The notes: generated from the letters alone by a model not told the origin. Counted from the stretch's first letter, positions 1 through 8,195 are shown. The stretch: 59,925 bases of DNA from Actinomycetota bacterium (GCA_030018275.1 JASEGB010000005.1:35956-95880), one strand, 5' to 3'. Numbers and translations: made by a program.

Positions 1-1223
1 GCTACGCCTACAAGAACACCGGAAGTGCAACTAGTCCCACCTGGACAGCTAACTCCACCTGGAATGCTCCAGATGTGGGCACCTACGCAGTACCAGCCTT
101 CGCCGACTTGGATAACGATGGTGATTATGACCTACTAATTGGCGAAACAAGTGGCATAAGCTACGCCTACAAGAACACCGGAAGTGCAACTAGTCCCACC
201 TGGACAGCTAACTCCGCCTGGAACGCACCGGATGTCGGAAGTGACGCAGCACCTGCCCTCGCTGATTTGGACAATGATGGTGACCGTGATTTATTAATCG
301 GCGAGTATGCTGGCATAAGCTATGCTTATAAAGATACCGGAGCGTATCAGTCGCATCCCACATTAACTATAAGCAATGCTCATAAGGATACTGAAACTTC
401 CACTGACCTTGGTGAGAGTAATAAGCATGCGGAGTGTGTGGATTGTCACAATCCTCACAGCGCGACATCTTCTAATGAAATTCAGGGAGTTGGTGGAGTA
501 CAGAAGGATGGAGCAACTCCCATTAATCCAGCTAGCTATCAATATGAAATCTGCTTTAAATGCCATTCTAACTATAATGGTGGACTTACAGGACATACAA
601 ACAAAGCAGATGAGTTCAATGGGGGGACGAAGAATGCCTGGCATCCGGTAGCAAATACTGGGAAGAATTTGGGCATAAGAGACGGAGCCTTTGTACAAGG
701 TACACCCTGGAACCCCACTGCGGGGGATGATGCTGATTACAGCGCCAGCAGTGGGAAAATATCCTGCAGTGGTAGTAGAAATACTTCGGGGGGGTTTGAA
801 ACTTATGGATGCCACGGAAACGATAGTTATTCCCTAAGTTCTTATGCCCAGGGACCTCACGGTTCGGGTCTCAATCATATCCTCATTGCAAATGCCGACA
901 CCTCCTCAGGCAGTGCATCCTCGTCAGATGTGTGTTTCTTCTGCCATAATTGGGACACCTATTACAACGACGGTTATGGAAAGAGCACTACAGCTACCAA
1001 CACTAGATTTGAACACGCCTATCATATCCAACGAGGATTCAACTGCACAGAGTATTGTCATCAGAATGTGATGCATGGTACCGATTACTATCACTTTCAG
1101 AGAAGTGGATATATCCATTACTCTGATGGTGGAAATCTTACCACAGATGCGGCTGGTGGTTGCTCAGCCAGCGGAGGGTGTCACAGCGGCACAGATTATC
1201 CAAGGTATTATTCCAATTACTAA
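1..1223 (+). CDS. VCBS/FG-GAP-repeat multiheme cytochrome c (5' end outside window)
   Basis: The frame is open from base 3, so the N-terminus lies upstream of the window. The visible N-terminal part has beta-propeller-type repeats with the Ca-binding-like signature DLDNDGDYDLLIGE (two full copies, a third partial). After about residue 125 come c-type haem sites: CVDCH, CFKCH, CFFCH, then looser CTEYCH (Cx3CH) and late Cys-His pairs GGCH and YGCH. This matches exported multihaem cytochromes used in extracellular or periplasmic electron transfer; the haems would be attached outside the membrane. Bases 1 to about 75 and 160 to 235 are nearly identical, a 159-bp (53-residue) tandem duplication. 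The frame stops at 1221-1223, but cytochrome-like sequence continues (next entry). Cytochrome assignment is firm; substrate and partner are unknown. Confidence 0.85.
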   Translation, partial: YAYKNTGSATSPTWTANSTWNAPDVGTYAVPAFADLDNDGDYDLLIGETSGISYAYKNTGSATSPTWTANSAWNAPDVGSDAAPALADLDNDGDRDLLIGEYAGISYAYKDTGAYQSHPTLTISNAHKDTETSTDLGESNKHAECVDCHNPHSATSSNEIQGVGGVQKDGATPINPASYQYEICFKCHSNYNGGLTGHTNKADEFNGGTKNAWHPVANTGKNLGIRDGAFVQGTPWNPTAGDDADYSASSGKISCSGSRNTSGGFETYGCHGNDSYSLSSYAQGPHGSGLNHILIANADTSSGSASSSDVCFFCHNWDTYYNDGYGKSTTATNTRFEHAYHIQRGFNCTEYCHQNVMHGTDYYHFQRSGYIHYSDGGNLTTDAAGGCSASGGCHSGTDYPRYYSNY

Positions 1224-1340
1224 TGAGGCCATCTATGAAAAGCTGATCATGTGAGTAAATTTTTGCCAGATAGCCCTTCCTGTCATGCGCCTCTTGTGGA
1301 CAATTTTTCAGTCACCTATCCGTACTTTTATGGCACATGA
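1224..1340 (+). pseudogene. Broken 3' end of the multihaem cytochrome
   Basis: After TAA at 1221-1223 come TGA at 1224 and 1236, then the same frame is open again to TGA at 1338-1340 and reads ADHVSKFLPDSPSCHAPLVD, with another Cys-His pair in cytochrome-like style. Between about 1213 and 1248 the +1-type frame reads ITNEAIYEKLI without a stop. Two compensating single-base indels, near 1215-1223 and near the A-run at 1238-1241, would join everything into one C-terminus. This is either real decay or two sequencing errors. The rest of the gap to 1516 shows no gene. Confidence 0.5.
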
Positions 1341-1516
1341 TTTATTTGGAAAGGGGCTCTGTTAATAAATTGAACGTAATCGCTGGAGATCTTTAAGTTT
1401 AGGGACGTTTCTTGATGATTGGAAAAATCAACTTTACTAGCTCATCTAAAGCTTTTTTGCGCCCTGACGATAAATAGAGTGTGCACGTTTTGACTTAAGA
1501 AGGGGCGCAATTATCG

Positions 1517-2296
1517 ATGAGAGCCGCCAAAGCACATTCCAAAAAATCTGAAGTAGATTTGGATGAGCTATTTTCGGAGTTTAAAGCCACAGGGAATCCT
1601 GAGATCATGGAAGAAATCATTCGGAGATATCTAAATTTGGTCCCCTTCATCGCCCGCAAGTTTGCTACCGAAAGCGAGTCTCTCGAGGATCTGATTCAGG
1701 TAGGATACATAGGTTTGATAAATGCGGTAAATGATTTCGATCCCAAGCGTGGGGTCAAATTCTCCACCTATGCCACCCATAAAATTTCCGGTGAAATAAG
1801 ACATTATCTCAGGGATAAATCGTCACTCATGCGCGAGCCCCGCTGGGCTCAAAGCTTAAACTGGCAAATAAATCAAGCTATTGAAGTCCTTTCCCAACGT
1901 CTCCACCGCCTTCCCACGGTAAGTGAGATTGCCGGGGAAGTGGGCATAACCGAGGAAAAACTCTTGGCAGCCCTTAAAACCAGGCATTTTCGCCAGCCAA
2001 TGGAACTTCCACCTATCTTTGACTCCAAGGATAGTGAATTTCTCATAGATCAGATAAGATCCCGTCTCCATATCGATCGGGATTTCCCCATCGAGGATAA
2101 AATAGTCCTCTTCGATGCCCTAATGCAATTGAGTGAACTCAAGCGAAAGATCATCTACTACTTCTTCTTCGAGGACTTAACCCAAAGTCAGATCGCCAAA
2201 AGGATTGGAATTTCCCAACGCCACGTCTCACGCCTGCTTCAAAGTTCCCTCTCGAAGCTCAAGTCGGTGGTCGAAAGTCGAAATCACATCGGCTGA
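1517..2296 (+). CDS. RNA polymerase sigma factor, SigB/SigF/SigG type (group 3 sigma-70)
   Basis: This is a 259-residue alternative sigma factor. Region 2 is clear around residues 30-105 (ARKFATESESLEDLIQVGYI, then DFDPKRGVKFSTYATHKISG). Region 3 follows near 125-160 (LPTVSEIAGEVGITEEKL), and region 4 ends the protein (LSELKRKIIYYFFFEDLTQS, then QIAKRIGISQRHVSRLLQSS). It would direct RNA polymerase to a stress- or development-type promoter set. The ATG at 1517 follows GAAGGGGCG about 10 nt upstream. No anti-sigma or anti-anti-sigma gene is adjacent, which is unusual because SigB/F genes normally sit in rsb-type operons. Family sure, regulon unknown. Confidence 0.9.
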   Translation: MRAAKAHSKKSEVDLDELFSEFKATGNPEIMEEIIRRYLNLVPFIARKFATESESLEDLIQVGYIGLINAVNDFDPKRGVKFSTYATHKISGEIRHYLRDKSSLMREPRWAQSLNWQINQAIEVLSQRLHRLPTVSEIAGEVGITEEKLLAALKTRHFRQPMELPPIFDSKDSEFLIDQIRSRLHIDRDFPIEDKIVLFDALMQLSELKRKIIYYFFFEDLTQSQIAKRIGISQRHVSRLLQSSLSKLKSVVESRNHIG

Positions 2297-2327
2297 TTTG
2301 CTATAAATCTGCGATGGTGATTGTACC

Positions 2328-2344
2328 TCGGGGTTTATCCCCGA
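2328..2344. repeat. Palindromic hairpin element (TCGGGG..CCCCGA)
   Basis: A perfect 6-bp stem, TCGGGG / CCCCGA, with loop TTTAT, 30 nt after the sigma-factor stop. It lacks a following U-tract, so it is a poor intrinsic terminator. It shares its core with the CCCCGA palindromes at 12059, 12440, 22589, 26879 and 31938. Confidence 0.5.
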
Positions 2345-2364
2345 CCAATTTTGCGGTGGGATGA

Positions 2365-2523
2365 ACCCGCGCGCTACGCTTATCTGAGGGAACATATGAA
2401 AGGAGAAGGGAAGGTCTTTTTATTGTTATTGCTTTTACAAAAAGGCGCGGTGAGGCTATGGTTATCACAGCTCGAGATATGACAGATAAGGAGCGAAGAT
2501 ACTATCAGAAGAGAGGAAAATAA
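2365..2523 (+). pseudogene. BrnT-like toxin remnant (C-terminal part only)
   Basis: An open stretch without a credible start. It reads FIVIAFTKRRGEAMVITARD, then MTDKERRYYQKRGK and TAA. This is the C-terminal pattern of BrnT ribonuclease toxins (beta strand, then I-S/T-A-R near the end), which are about 90 residues long; the N-terminal half is missing. It lies 5 nt upstream of a BrnA-like antitoxin frame, the usual toxin-antitoxin order. I infer a dead toxin-antitoxin module. Confidence 0.55.
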
Positions 2524-2528
2524 GTACT

Positions 2529-2772
2529 ATGGAAAAAATACCTAAATTAAAAACAATTGAAGAAATAAGAGAATTTTGGGAGAAGCATGATTTTACTGAG
2601 TTTGTTCACGATACAGTGGAAGCTCAGGTAAAGTTCATTCGACCCCAGAAAACCCAAGTCACTTTTCGTTTGGATTCCCAGGATGTAAAAAATTAAGGAA
2701 ATTGCTCAAGAAAAGGGGCTGAGTTACACTACTTTGGTTAGGAGGTTGGCAAGGACTCGAAGAGAAAATTGA
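2529..2772 (+). pseudogene. BrnA-like antitoxin, frameshifted in an A-run
   Basis: ATG 2529 opens MEKIPKLKTIEEIREFWEKH and continues to TFRLDSQDVKN before TAA at 2691-2693. The N-terminal EFWEKHDFTEF segment and the following FRL strand are typical of BrnA/CopG-type antitoxins. Adding one A to the six-A run at 2685-2690 lets the frame continue as KIKEIAQEKGLSYTTLVRRL to TGA 2770-2772, restoring the ribbon-helix-helix end. So a one-base deletion has cut it, unless the base is a sequencing error. Its 3' end overlaps the convergent gene at 2724. Confidence 0.55.
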
Positions 2773-3887
2773 GCAAGCTTTTGATTCTTTGAGGCTAAAC
2801 CGATGCCCAGGTTCATGAGAGGGGGTTTGCTTATCCACTTCACAAAGATGGTGCCCATACGGAAGTAAAAACCGTATCTGCGGCGAATCAGATCTTTGTA
2901 TTTGAATAGGATTGTTGGGTCACCTGAGCTCAGAGCCTCATCGATTACCTCTGCGGCTAGCTTTCCGCTTTCGAGGGCATATGTCACTCCCTCACCAGTG
3001 AAAGGATTCACTAGACTTGCTGCATCTCCTACTAGCAAGACTCCATTGGTAGCGACTTCGGAGGCTTCCCATCCCAAGCGGAGAACATCACCTTTGGGCG
3101 AATCCAGGGGTATTGCCTTGGTCAATTTCTTTCGTGCGTGAGCACTATTGTGTATGAAGTTGGAGAGAACGTAAGAGAGATTTAATTGGTGTTTCTTTAC
3201 ATCGTCGATAAGAGCACCGACGCCAACATTGGCTATCCCGTTGCCCGCAGGGAATATCCAACCGAAGGCGGGCAGGATGCAATCCTCGCCATAGATTTCC
3301 ATGAAATCATCATCTTCTATGCCTTGATAATATGCCCTTATGGCTACACCGATGCTTCGGGGTTTTCTTTTCAGAAGTCTTAAGCTTCTCCCCACCCTTG
3401 AATGTGCACCGTCGGCGGCGATGACGAACGAGGAATAAATCTTTAAGTGCCGTCCATTGCGTTTTGCTCTAACTCCTATGACTTTACCATTTTCAAGTAA
3501 CGGTTCGATGACCAGGCAATTATCCCAAAATTCGGCTCCGGCGCGGATGGCATGCCTGCGTAAGATATCATCCAATTCTATTCTGGGAATGATGAAGCCA
3601 TAGTGAGGGTATTTTTTCACATGAGGCCAATTTGCTTCCATGCAACCACCTTTGGTGGCAAATATCCTTACACCTCTAGTTCTTTTGAATTTCCCCTCGA
3701 TTTCGGGGAGCAATCCCATATCTTTTAGAATCTCCACCGCCCGGGGGGAGATACCATCACCACAAGCCTTATCCCGAGGGAATTGGCATTTATCCACGAG
3801 TAAAACCTTGTGACGGAGTTTGGAGAGGTAATATGCAGCTGAGGAACCACCAGGTCCTGCGCCTACGATGGCAACCTCAAAATCCAT
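2724..3887 (-). CDS. Geranylgeranyl-reductase-family FAD oxidoreductase
   Basis: This flavoprotein of the GGR/Fix-type family (about 387 residues) reduces isoprenoid double bonds or related lipid substrates. N-terminal FAD-binding motif VAIVGAGPGGSSAAYYL; the family hallmark FPRDKACGDGIS near residues 37-48; FAD-binding GVLLVGDAASLVNPFTGEG near 275-295. I place the start at the ATG at 3887 rather than 3905, because AGGGGA lies 6-8 nt upstream of the inner ATG and sits within the longer alternative. It is the only gene on the minus strand and converges on the BrnA remnant, overlapping its last 49 nt. With the prenyl synthase genes downstream on the opposite strand it could saturate quinone or membrane-lipid side chains (inference). 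Confidence 0.85.
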   Translation of the reverse strand: MDFEVAIVGAGPGGSSAAYYLSKLRHKVLLVDKCQFPRDKACGDGISPRAVEILKDMGLLPEIEGKFKRTRGVRIFATKGGCMEANWPHVKKYPHYGFIIPRIELDDILRRHAIRAGAEFWDNCLVIEPLLENGKVIGVRAKRNGRHLKIYSSFVIAADGAHSRVGRSLRLLKRKPRSIGVAIRAYYQGIEDDDFMEIYGEDCILPAFGWIFPAGNGIANVGVGALIDDVKKHQLNLSYVLSNFIHNSAHARKKLTKAIPLDSPKGDVLRLGWEASEVATNGVLLVGDAASLVNPFTGEGVTYALESGKLAAEVIDEALSSGDPTILFKYKDLIRRRYGFYFRMGTIFVKWISKPPLMNLGIGLASKNQKLAQFSLRVLANLLTKVV

Positions 3888-4011
3888 GAATTCATCCCCT
3901 CTCACGGGAAAGCGAGTGATTTAAATGATTGTAGCTTATCATATTCTCAGGCGTGTTAAAACTGTCAGTAGCTAAAGGATGTTTGAGTTTTATATCGAAT
4001 TAAAGGGTGAA

Positions 4012-4815
4012 ATGATAAGAATTTTGGCTGATTTAGAGAGGGACATAAGGGTGGTAAAAAAGGAATTTGAGAGGGAGGTCAGTCTGCCCGACAGTTTAGT
4101 TAGGACTTCCGCGGGTCATAACGCTTTCAAAGGACAGGGCAGATCCAACCGGCGATTCATTTTAACTCCCCTATTACTGATCTCCGCAAAATTCGGGCGG
4201 TATAATTTTCGAAAGCTTAAACCCGTTGCTGTTGCTCTGGAGCTATTGGATTTAGCCGTCAGAAAGCACTATGCGGGTACCAATATAGACCAGCGACGAG
4301 CTCAACCCGAAACCCTAAACCCGAAACCCGAAGATAATTTGGCTCTAATATGCGGCGATTACTACTATGCTAAAGCCTTGACTTTGGTCTCCGCACTGGG
4401 TGATAGCCGAGTCATAAGAATTTTAGCTGAGGCTATCGCCAACATCGCTGAGGGGGAAGTCCTCCCTGGCTGGCCCATTGGACAGGGTGAGGGCCTGAGG
4501 AGAGTAAGGGATTGGGAGAGATTTTATGAGAAGCTCAGGAAAAAGGCTTCCCTTCAGGTTGCCTCTTGTCATTTGGGGGCATTGCTCGCCGAATGTAGTG
4601 AAGAAATGATAGTGGCTTTTACCTATTTCGGTCAAAATGCTGGTTTAGTTTGCGAGTTGGTTAAGGAGATGTACCGGTTTCCCGAGCAGGAGAGTTTGAA
4701 GCTCATGGAGGAGGCAAGATCCTTCTGTGAACGAGCCCGGGAATTCTTAAGGGTTCTCCCCGATAATCCATATCGTGACTTTCTCCATCATGTGATCGAT
4801 ACATTCCTTGTTTGA
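4012..4815 (+). CDS. Polyprenyl-synthetase-like protein lacking both Asp-rich motifs
   Basis: The all-helical fold pattern of trans-prenyl diphosphate synthases can be followed: GGKR-like N-terminal region, PVAVALELLDLAV where the family has VHDDIID, GDYYYAKALTLVSALGD matching the usual GDFL.A.A segment, and YFGQNAGLVCELVKEM where FDDLLD is expected. Both DDxxD motifs are absent, so it is unlikely to catalyse chain elongation. It may be a regulatory or partner subunit for the intact synthase at 7047 (inference). I prefer ATG 4012, preceded by AAGGGTGA, over ATG 3979. Four 7-nt words (AACCCGA/AACCCTA, 4304-4331) are embedded in frame and encode QPETLNPKPE, an insertion relative to the family. 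Confidence 0.65.
   Translation: MIRILADLERDIRVVKKEFEREVSLPDSLVRTSAGHNAFKGQGRSNRRFILTPLLLISAKFGRYNFRKLKPVAVALELLDLAVRKHYAGTNIDQRRAQPETLNPKPEDNLALICGDYYYAKALTLVSALGDSRVIRILAEAIANIAEGEVLPGWPIGQGEGLRRVRDWERFYEKLRKKASLQVASCHLGALLAECSEEMIVAFTYFGQNAGLVCELVKEMYRFPEQESLKLMEEARSFCERAREFLRVLPDNPYRDFLHHVIDTFLV
4304..4331 (+). repeat. Heptad array, AACCCGA family, inside a CDS
   Basis: Four consecutive 7-nt words, AACCCGA (three times) and AACCCTA (once), lie within the prenyl-synthase-like gene. 28 nt is not a multiple of 3, yet the gene stays open on both sides, so flanking sequence must have adjusted. Confidence 0.8.
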
Positions 4816-4887
4816 AATGCTATTTTAAAGTAGACTATTTATTGAAAATGGGCATTTTGGGGCGCTTGATTGCCCGGGGATGGAAAG

Positions 4888-5190
4888 TTGCAGTGTCTTG
4901 TGTGTGGCGTGGATAATCCAAAGAATAGGCGGTATTGTTTTGTCTGTGGTAACCAGCTTTCGCCGGAAGTAACCATACTACATGAGGATACAGAAGCATC
5001 TCAAAAATCCGAAATGGTAAAAGGGCACGGTGAATCTGGGGAGAAGCTACCTCCCGAAGTAGAGGAAAGATCCACTACTCAAGTGGTGCGGCCCAGGGGA
5101 TATATGCTTCGGTGGTTTTTCTTTTATTTCCTTTTGGGTCTTTTGGTTGTTCTCTTTCTCATTCTTCTCTGGTTGCTCTTTCAATTTTAA
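4888..5190 (+). CDS. Zinc-ribbon protein with C-terminal membrane anchor
   Basis: A short protein, about 100 residues. The N-terminus holds a zinc ribbon of two CxxC knuckles (CLVC and CFVC, 15 residues apart). A charged linker follows, then one strongly hydrophobic helix at the C-terminus (FFFYFLLGLLVVLFLILLWL). The ribbon would therefore face the cytoplasm on a tail-anchored protein. Start codon is uncertain: TTG 4888 follows GGGGATGG; TTG 4870 is an in-frame alternative. Function unknown. It sits between the prenyl-synthase-like gene and the radical SAM gene in the same direction. Confidence 0.65.
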   Translation: MQCLVCGVDNPKNRRYCFVCGNQLSPEVTILHEDTEASQKSEMVKGHGESGEKLPPEVEERSTTQVVRPRGYMLRWFFFYFLLGLLVVLFLILLWLLFQF

Positions 5191-5296
5191 TTATATCTGT
5201 CTCGACTCCATTTATTCTCTCTTTTAAAGGTAAATTATTTGTATTAAAATCTGAAACTAGTGATTGTTTTCACTTGATTTTGAAGGGATAAAATCC

Positions 5297-7045
5297 ATGG
5301 CAAAACCGGATTTAATTTTACTTCACGCACCAAGCGTCTATGATTTTCGGAAAATATCCATAATGTATGGACCAGTAAGCGATGTAGTGCCCTCAAGTCC
5401 GATTTTTGAAATGTATCCCATTGGCTTCGCCACCATTGCTGAATATTTGGAGAGACATGGTTTATCGGTTCGAATAATAAACATAGGGGTCAGGATGATG
5501 AAGAGCCCCCGTTTTGATGTCCAGAAATTGATAAAATCTCTCAGTGCTCACGCTTTCGGAATAGATCTTCACTGGCTCCCTCATGCTCACGGAAGTTTGG
5601 AGATAGCAAAGATTGTTAAGAAGCACCATCCGTATATTCCCGTAATTTTCGGAGGTTTTTCCGCCACCTATTTTCACGACGAACTCATCCGCTATCCCGA
5701 AGTTGATTTTGTTGTTAAGGGCGATTCCACGGAAGAACCCTTACGCCTGCTCATAGAATGTATTAAGAATGGGGGAAACCCTGAGGCCATTCCCAATCTA
5801 ACATGGAAGGATGGGGGAGAGATAAAGTCGAATCCCATCACTTATGTTCCAAACGATATCAATCATATAAGCCTAGGCTATAGTCATGTGATGCGGTTGG
5901 TGGTAAGGTACCAAGATTTAATAGGTCATGTACCTTTTGAAAATTGGCTGAAGTACCCCATAACTGCTGCGCTTACTTGTAGAGGTTGCACCAAAAATTG
6001 CGTAACATGTGGAGGCTCGGCGACCACTTTCAGAAAAATTTTCAAGCGAAATCGGACAGCTTTTAGAGATCCAAAACTCCTGGCTCGAGATATTGAAACT
6101 ATTCAAAGGCACCTGAAAGGACCCATTTTTGTTGTGGGAGATATACGGCAGGCGGGCGACGATTATGCCCACAAGTTTCTATCGGAGCTGAAAAAGCACA
6201 GGATAATAAATCAAGTTGCCTTTGAATTTTTTACCCCACCTCCAAAGGATTTCTTGGCAAGCCTAAAAGAGGCCTTGCCCCACTACAGCATCGAGATTTC
6301 CATGGAGTCCCACGATGGAGAGGTGCGAAGAACCATTGGAAAAATCTACTCCAATGAGGCTGTGGAGGCAAGTATTAAATATGCTTTAAATAATGGCTGT
6401 GAAAGATTCGATCTTTATTTTATGACTGGCTTACCAAAGCAAACCGCTCAATCCGTTTTGGACACAGTCGAATACTGCGATCAGCTTTATCGGAAACTCG
6501 ATGGAGATAAGAGGTTACTTCCATTCATATCCCCCATGGCTCCCTTCCTTGACCCAGGAAGTAAAGCCTTTGAAAATCCAGATTCCTACGGATACAGTCT
6601 CTCCTGTAAAACGCTAGAGGAGCACAGACAAGCTCTAACCCAGCCAAGCTGGAAATATATTCTCAATTATGAAACCAAGTGGATGACCCGGAATGAGCAG
6701 GTTGAAAGCACCTATCAAGCCGCTTTAGGGTTAAATAGATTAAAAGCGAAATATGGAGCCGTGGATTTTAAAACCGCGCAGGAGACCGAGGTCAGGATTT
6801 TAAGAGCACAAGAGGTTATGAGGAAAATAGATGATATTGTGTCCATTGAAAATGAAGTGGTCAGAGAGAGAAGGTTACGAGAATTAAAGGGAGAATTAGA
6901 TAAAGTTAGTGTTTCGACCGTGTGTGAGAAGAGGGAATTGGAGTGGCCTACCCAGGTATTCAACTTCCGCGTACTAAATATAATTCGAACCCTCTTGGCG
7001 CCGAAGTTTGCGAGAGCCAATTCTTCCCATGCGAAGAATAAATAA
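5297..7045 (+). CDS. B12-binding/radical SAM protein
   Basis: 582 residues. The N-terminal third resembles a cobalamin-binding domain (motifs FGIDLHWLPHAHG and PVIFGGFSATYFHDE in Rossmann-like order). It is followed by a radical SAM core whose cluster motif is CTKNCVTC (CxxxCxxC), with one more Cys three residues before it. Later segments KEALPHYSIEISMESHDGEV and RFDLYFMTGLPKQT fit the SAM barrel. It resembles the Ta0216-type B12/radical SAM family I recall, but substrate is unknown. Such enzymes often methylate or rearrange lipid or tetrapyrrole substrates. ATG 5297 is chosen for AAGGGAT 9 nt upstream; upstream in-frame GTG 5264 lacks a site. It ends 2 nt before the next start, so the two are probably co-transcribed. 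Confidence 0.8.
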   Translation: MAKPDLILLHAPSVYDFRKISIMYGPVSDVVPSSPIFEMYPIGFATIAEYLERHGLSVRIINIGVRMMKSPRFDVQKLIKSLSAHAFGIDLHWLPHAHGSLEIAKIVKKHHPYIPVIFGGFSATYFHDELIRYPEVDFVVKGDSTEEPLRLLIECIKNGGNPEAIPNLTWKDGGEIKSNPITYVPNDINHISLGYSHVMRLVVRYQDLIGHVPFENWLKYPITAALTCRGCTKNCVTCGGSATTFRKIFKRNRTAFRDPKLLARDIETIQRHLKGPIFVVGDIRQAGDDYAHKFLSELKKHRIINQVAFEFFTPPPKDFLASLKEALPHYSIEISMESHDGEVRRTIGKIYSNEAVEASIKYALNNGCERFDLYFMTGLPKQTAQSVLDTVEYCDQLYRKLDGDKRLLPFISPMAPFLDPGSKAFENPDSYGYSLSCKTLEEHRQALTQPSWKYILNYETKWMTRNEQVESTYQAALGLNRLKAKYGAVDFKTAQETEVRILRAQEVMRKIDDIVSIENEVVRERRLRELKGELDKVSVSTVCEKRELEWPTQVFNFRVLNIIRTLLAPKFARANSSHAKNK

Positions 7046-7046
7046 A

Positions 7047-8036
7047 ATGGAGGCGAGTGAAGTCAAGAGCCATAAAATTAATATATCCCCAAAAATTAAA
7101 AACGACCTTAAAAGGGTGGAGGAGAAACTGATCCAAATAGTTTCCTCTGGAGATGGGCGGTTAGCTCAATCTTCGCTCGTTATCCTGGAGGCTGGGGGAA
7201 AGAGGCTTCGACCGGCCTTGGTACTCATTTCGGGTGCGATGAAACACTACGACCTCAAAAAACTCATGCCAGCAGCCATTGCTGTGGAACTCATTCACAT
7301 GGCTTCCCTCGTCCACGATGACATTGTGGATGGTGCTGAGATGAGGAGAGGCGTGCCCACCATAAATTTTACCTGGGGATCTCATATTGCCACGGCTACG
7401 GGGGATTTTTTGTTCGCCACCGCCTTTGTTCTCCTCTCAAAACTTGATAATTCGCGGGCGATGGATATCATGTCTCAAACCGTCTTGGATCTGAGCTTGG
7501 GGGAGCTACATCAGATGGAGACGGCCCACAGTCTCGCCCAAACCATCGATGATTATTTGACAGTGGTAAGGAATAAGACCGCTACCCTCTTTTCAGCCTC
7601 TTGCCAGCTTGGAGGATCGATCTCGGGAGCGAGGGAGGAGGATATCGAGGCTTTAAAAATCTATGGGGAGAACCTCGGAATGGCTTTTCAGATCTTTGAT
7701 GATTTGCTCGATTTATCGGCTGAGAAGGGGTCCTTGGGAAAGCCCATTGGGGCTGACTTACGAGGTGGGACGATCACCATGCCCATCCTCTTTGCTTTGG
7801 AGGAGACGGAACTCAACTCACATTTGTGCCGGGTCATTAGTGGCGGGAATTCAACGGAGGGTGAAATAGAGAAGGCCATCCAAATTATCCATGGCACAAG
7901 GGCTTTGCTTCGCACCAGGGAAGAAGCCAACAAGTACGTCGAGAAAGCCATAGATGCTCTCTCTTCAATATCCAGCGAAGAGACACGAAGGAATCTATTA
8001 TCCATCGGATACTTTGTGGTTGATAGATACCAGTGA
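7047..8036 (+). CDS. Polyprenyl diphosphate synthase (IspB/HepT type)
   Basis: A complete trans-prenyl chain elongation enzyme: GGKRLRPAL near residue 45, first Asp-rich motif LVHDDIVDGAEMRRG near 83-97, KTATLF near 176, and second motif FQIFDDLLDLS near 214. It condenses isopentenyl diphosphate onto allylic diphosphates, most likely for a menaquinone side chain. In the FARM region the residues before DDIVD are small (MASL), consistent with a long-chain product, but length cannot be read safely. The start is uncertain: ATG 7047 just past the upstream stop, or ATG 7029, or TTG 7008 overlapping the radical SAM gene. Its TGA stop (8034-8036) overlaps the first word of a GATACAA heptad array. Confidence 0.9.
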   Translation: MEASEVKSHKINISPKIKNDLKRVEEKLIQIVSSGDGRLAQSSLVILEAGGKRLRPALVLISGAMKHYDLKKLMPAAIAVELIHMASLVHDDIVDGAEMRRGVPTINFTWGSHIATATGDFLFATAFVLLSKLDNSRAMDIMSQTVLDLSLGELHQMETAHSLAQTIDDYLTVVRNKTATLFSASCQLGGSISGAREEDIEALKIYGENLGMAFQIFDDLLDLSAEKGSLGKPIGADLRGGTITMPILFALEETELNSHLCRVISGGNSTEGEIEKAIQIIHGTRALLRTREEANKYVEKAIDALSSISSEETRRNLLSIGYFVVDRYQ

Positions 8037-8062
8037 TACAGGATACAAGATACAAGATAAAA
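8035..8062 (+). repeat. Heptad array, GATACAA family
   Basis: Four 7-nt words (GATACAG, GATACAA twice, GATAAAA) begin inside the stop codon of the prenyl synthase gene. A second array of the same word family is at 51706-51740. Confidence 0.85.
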
Positions 8063-8063
8063 G

Positions 8064-8105
8064 TGTATTATTAACAAGATGGGTTAACATCATGGTCGGG
8101 GTGAA
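8064..8105 (+). repeat. Repeat family B, copy 1
   Basis: A 42-bp unit starting TGTATTATTAACAAGATGGG and ending GGTCGGGGTGAA. Copy 2 at 33371 differs at only a few positions; copies 3 and 4 are at 36695 and 59871. It contains the inverted pair TTAAC / GTTAA. It lies 130 nt upstream of the amidohydrolase. Confidence 0.8.
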
Positions 8106-8178
8106 GTGCCTCGAATGTATAAAGTGCAAACCAAACTCGTTAATAGCCCAATTTAAGGGCTTATAGCTTAAACTTTTT

Positions 8179-8187
8179 TGATACAAT
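8179..8187 (+). promoter_or_regulatory. Possible extended -10 promoter element
   Basis: TGATACAAT, a TGn-extended -10 box, lies about 48 nt upstream of the amidohydrolase start. A GTGAACT heptad array begins 9 nt after it, so the array would be at or near the 5' end of the transcript. The same pairing (extended -10, then GTGAAC words) is seen at 32018 and, without TG, at 39079. No convincing -35 box. Confidence 0.4.
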
Positions 8188-8195
8188 AAAATAAA

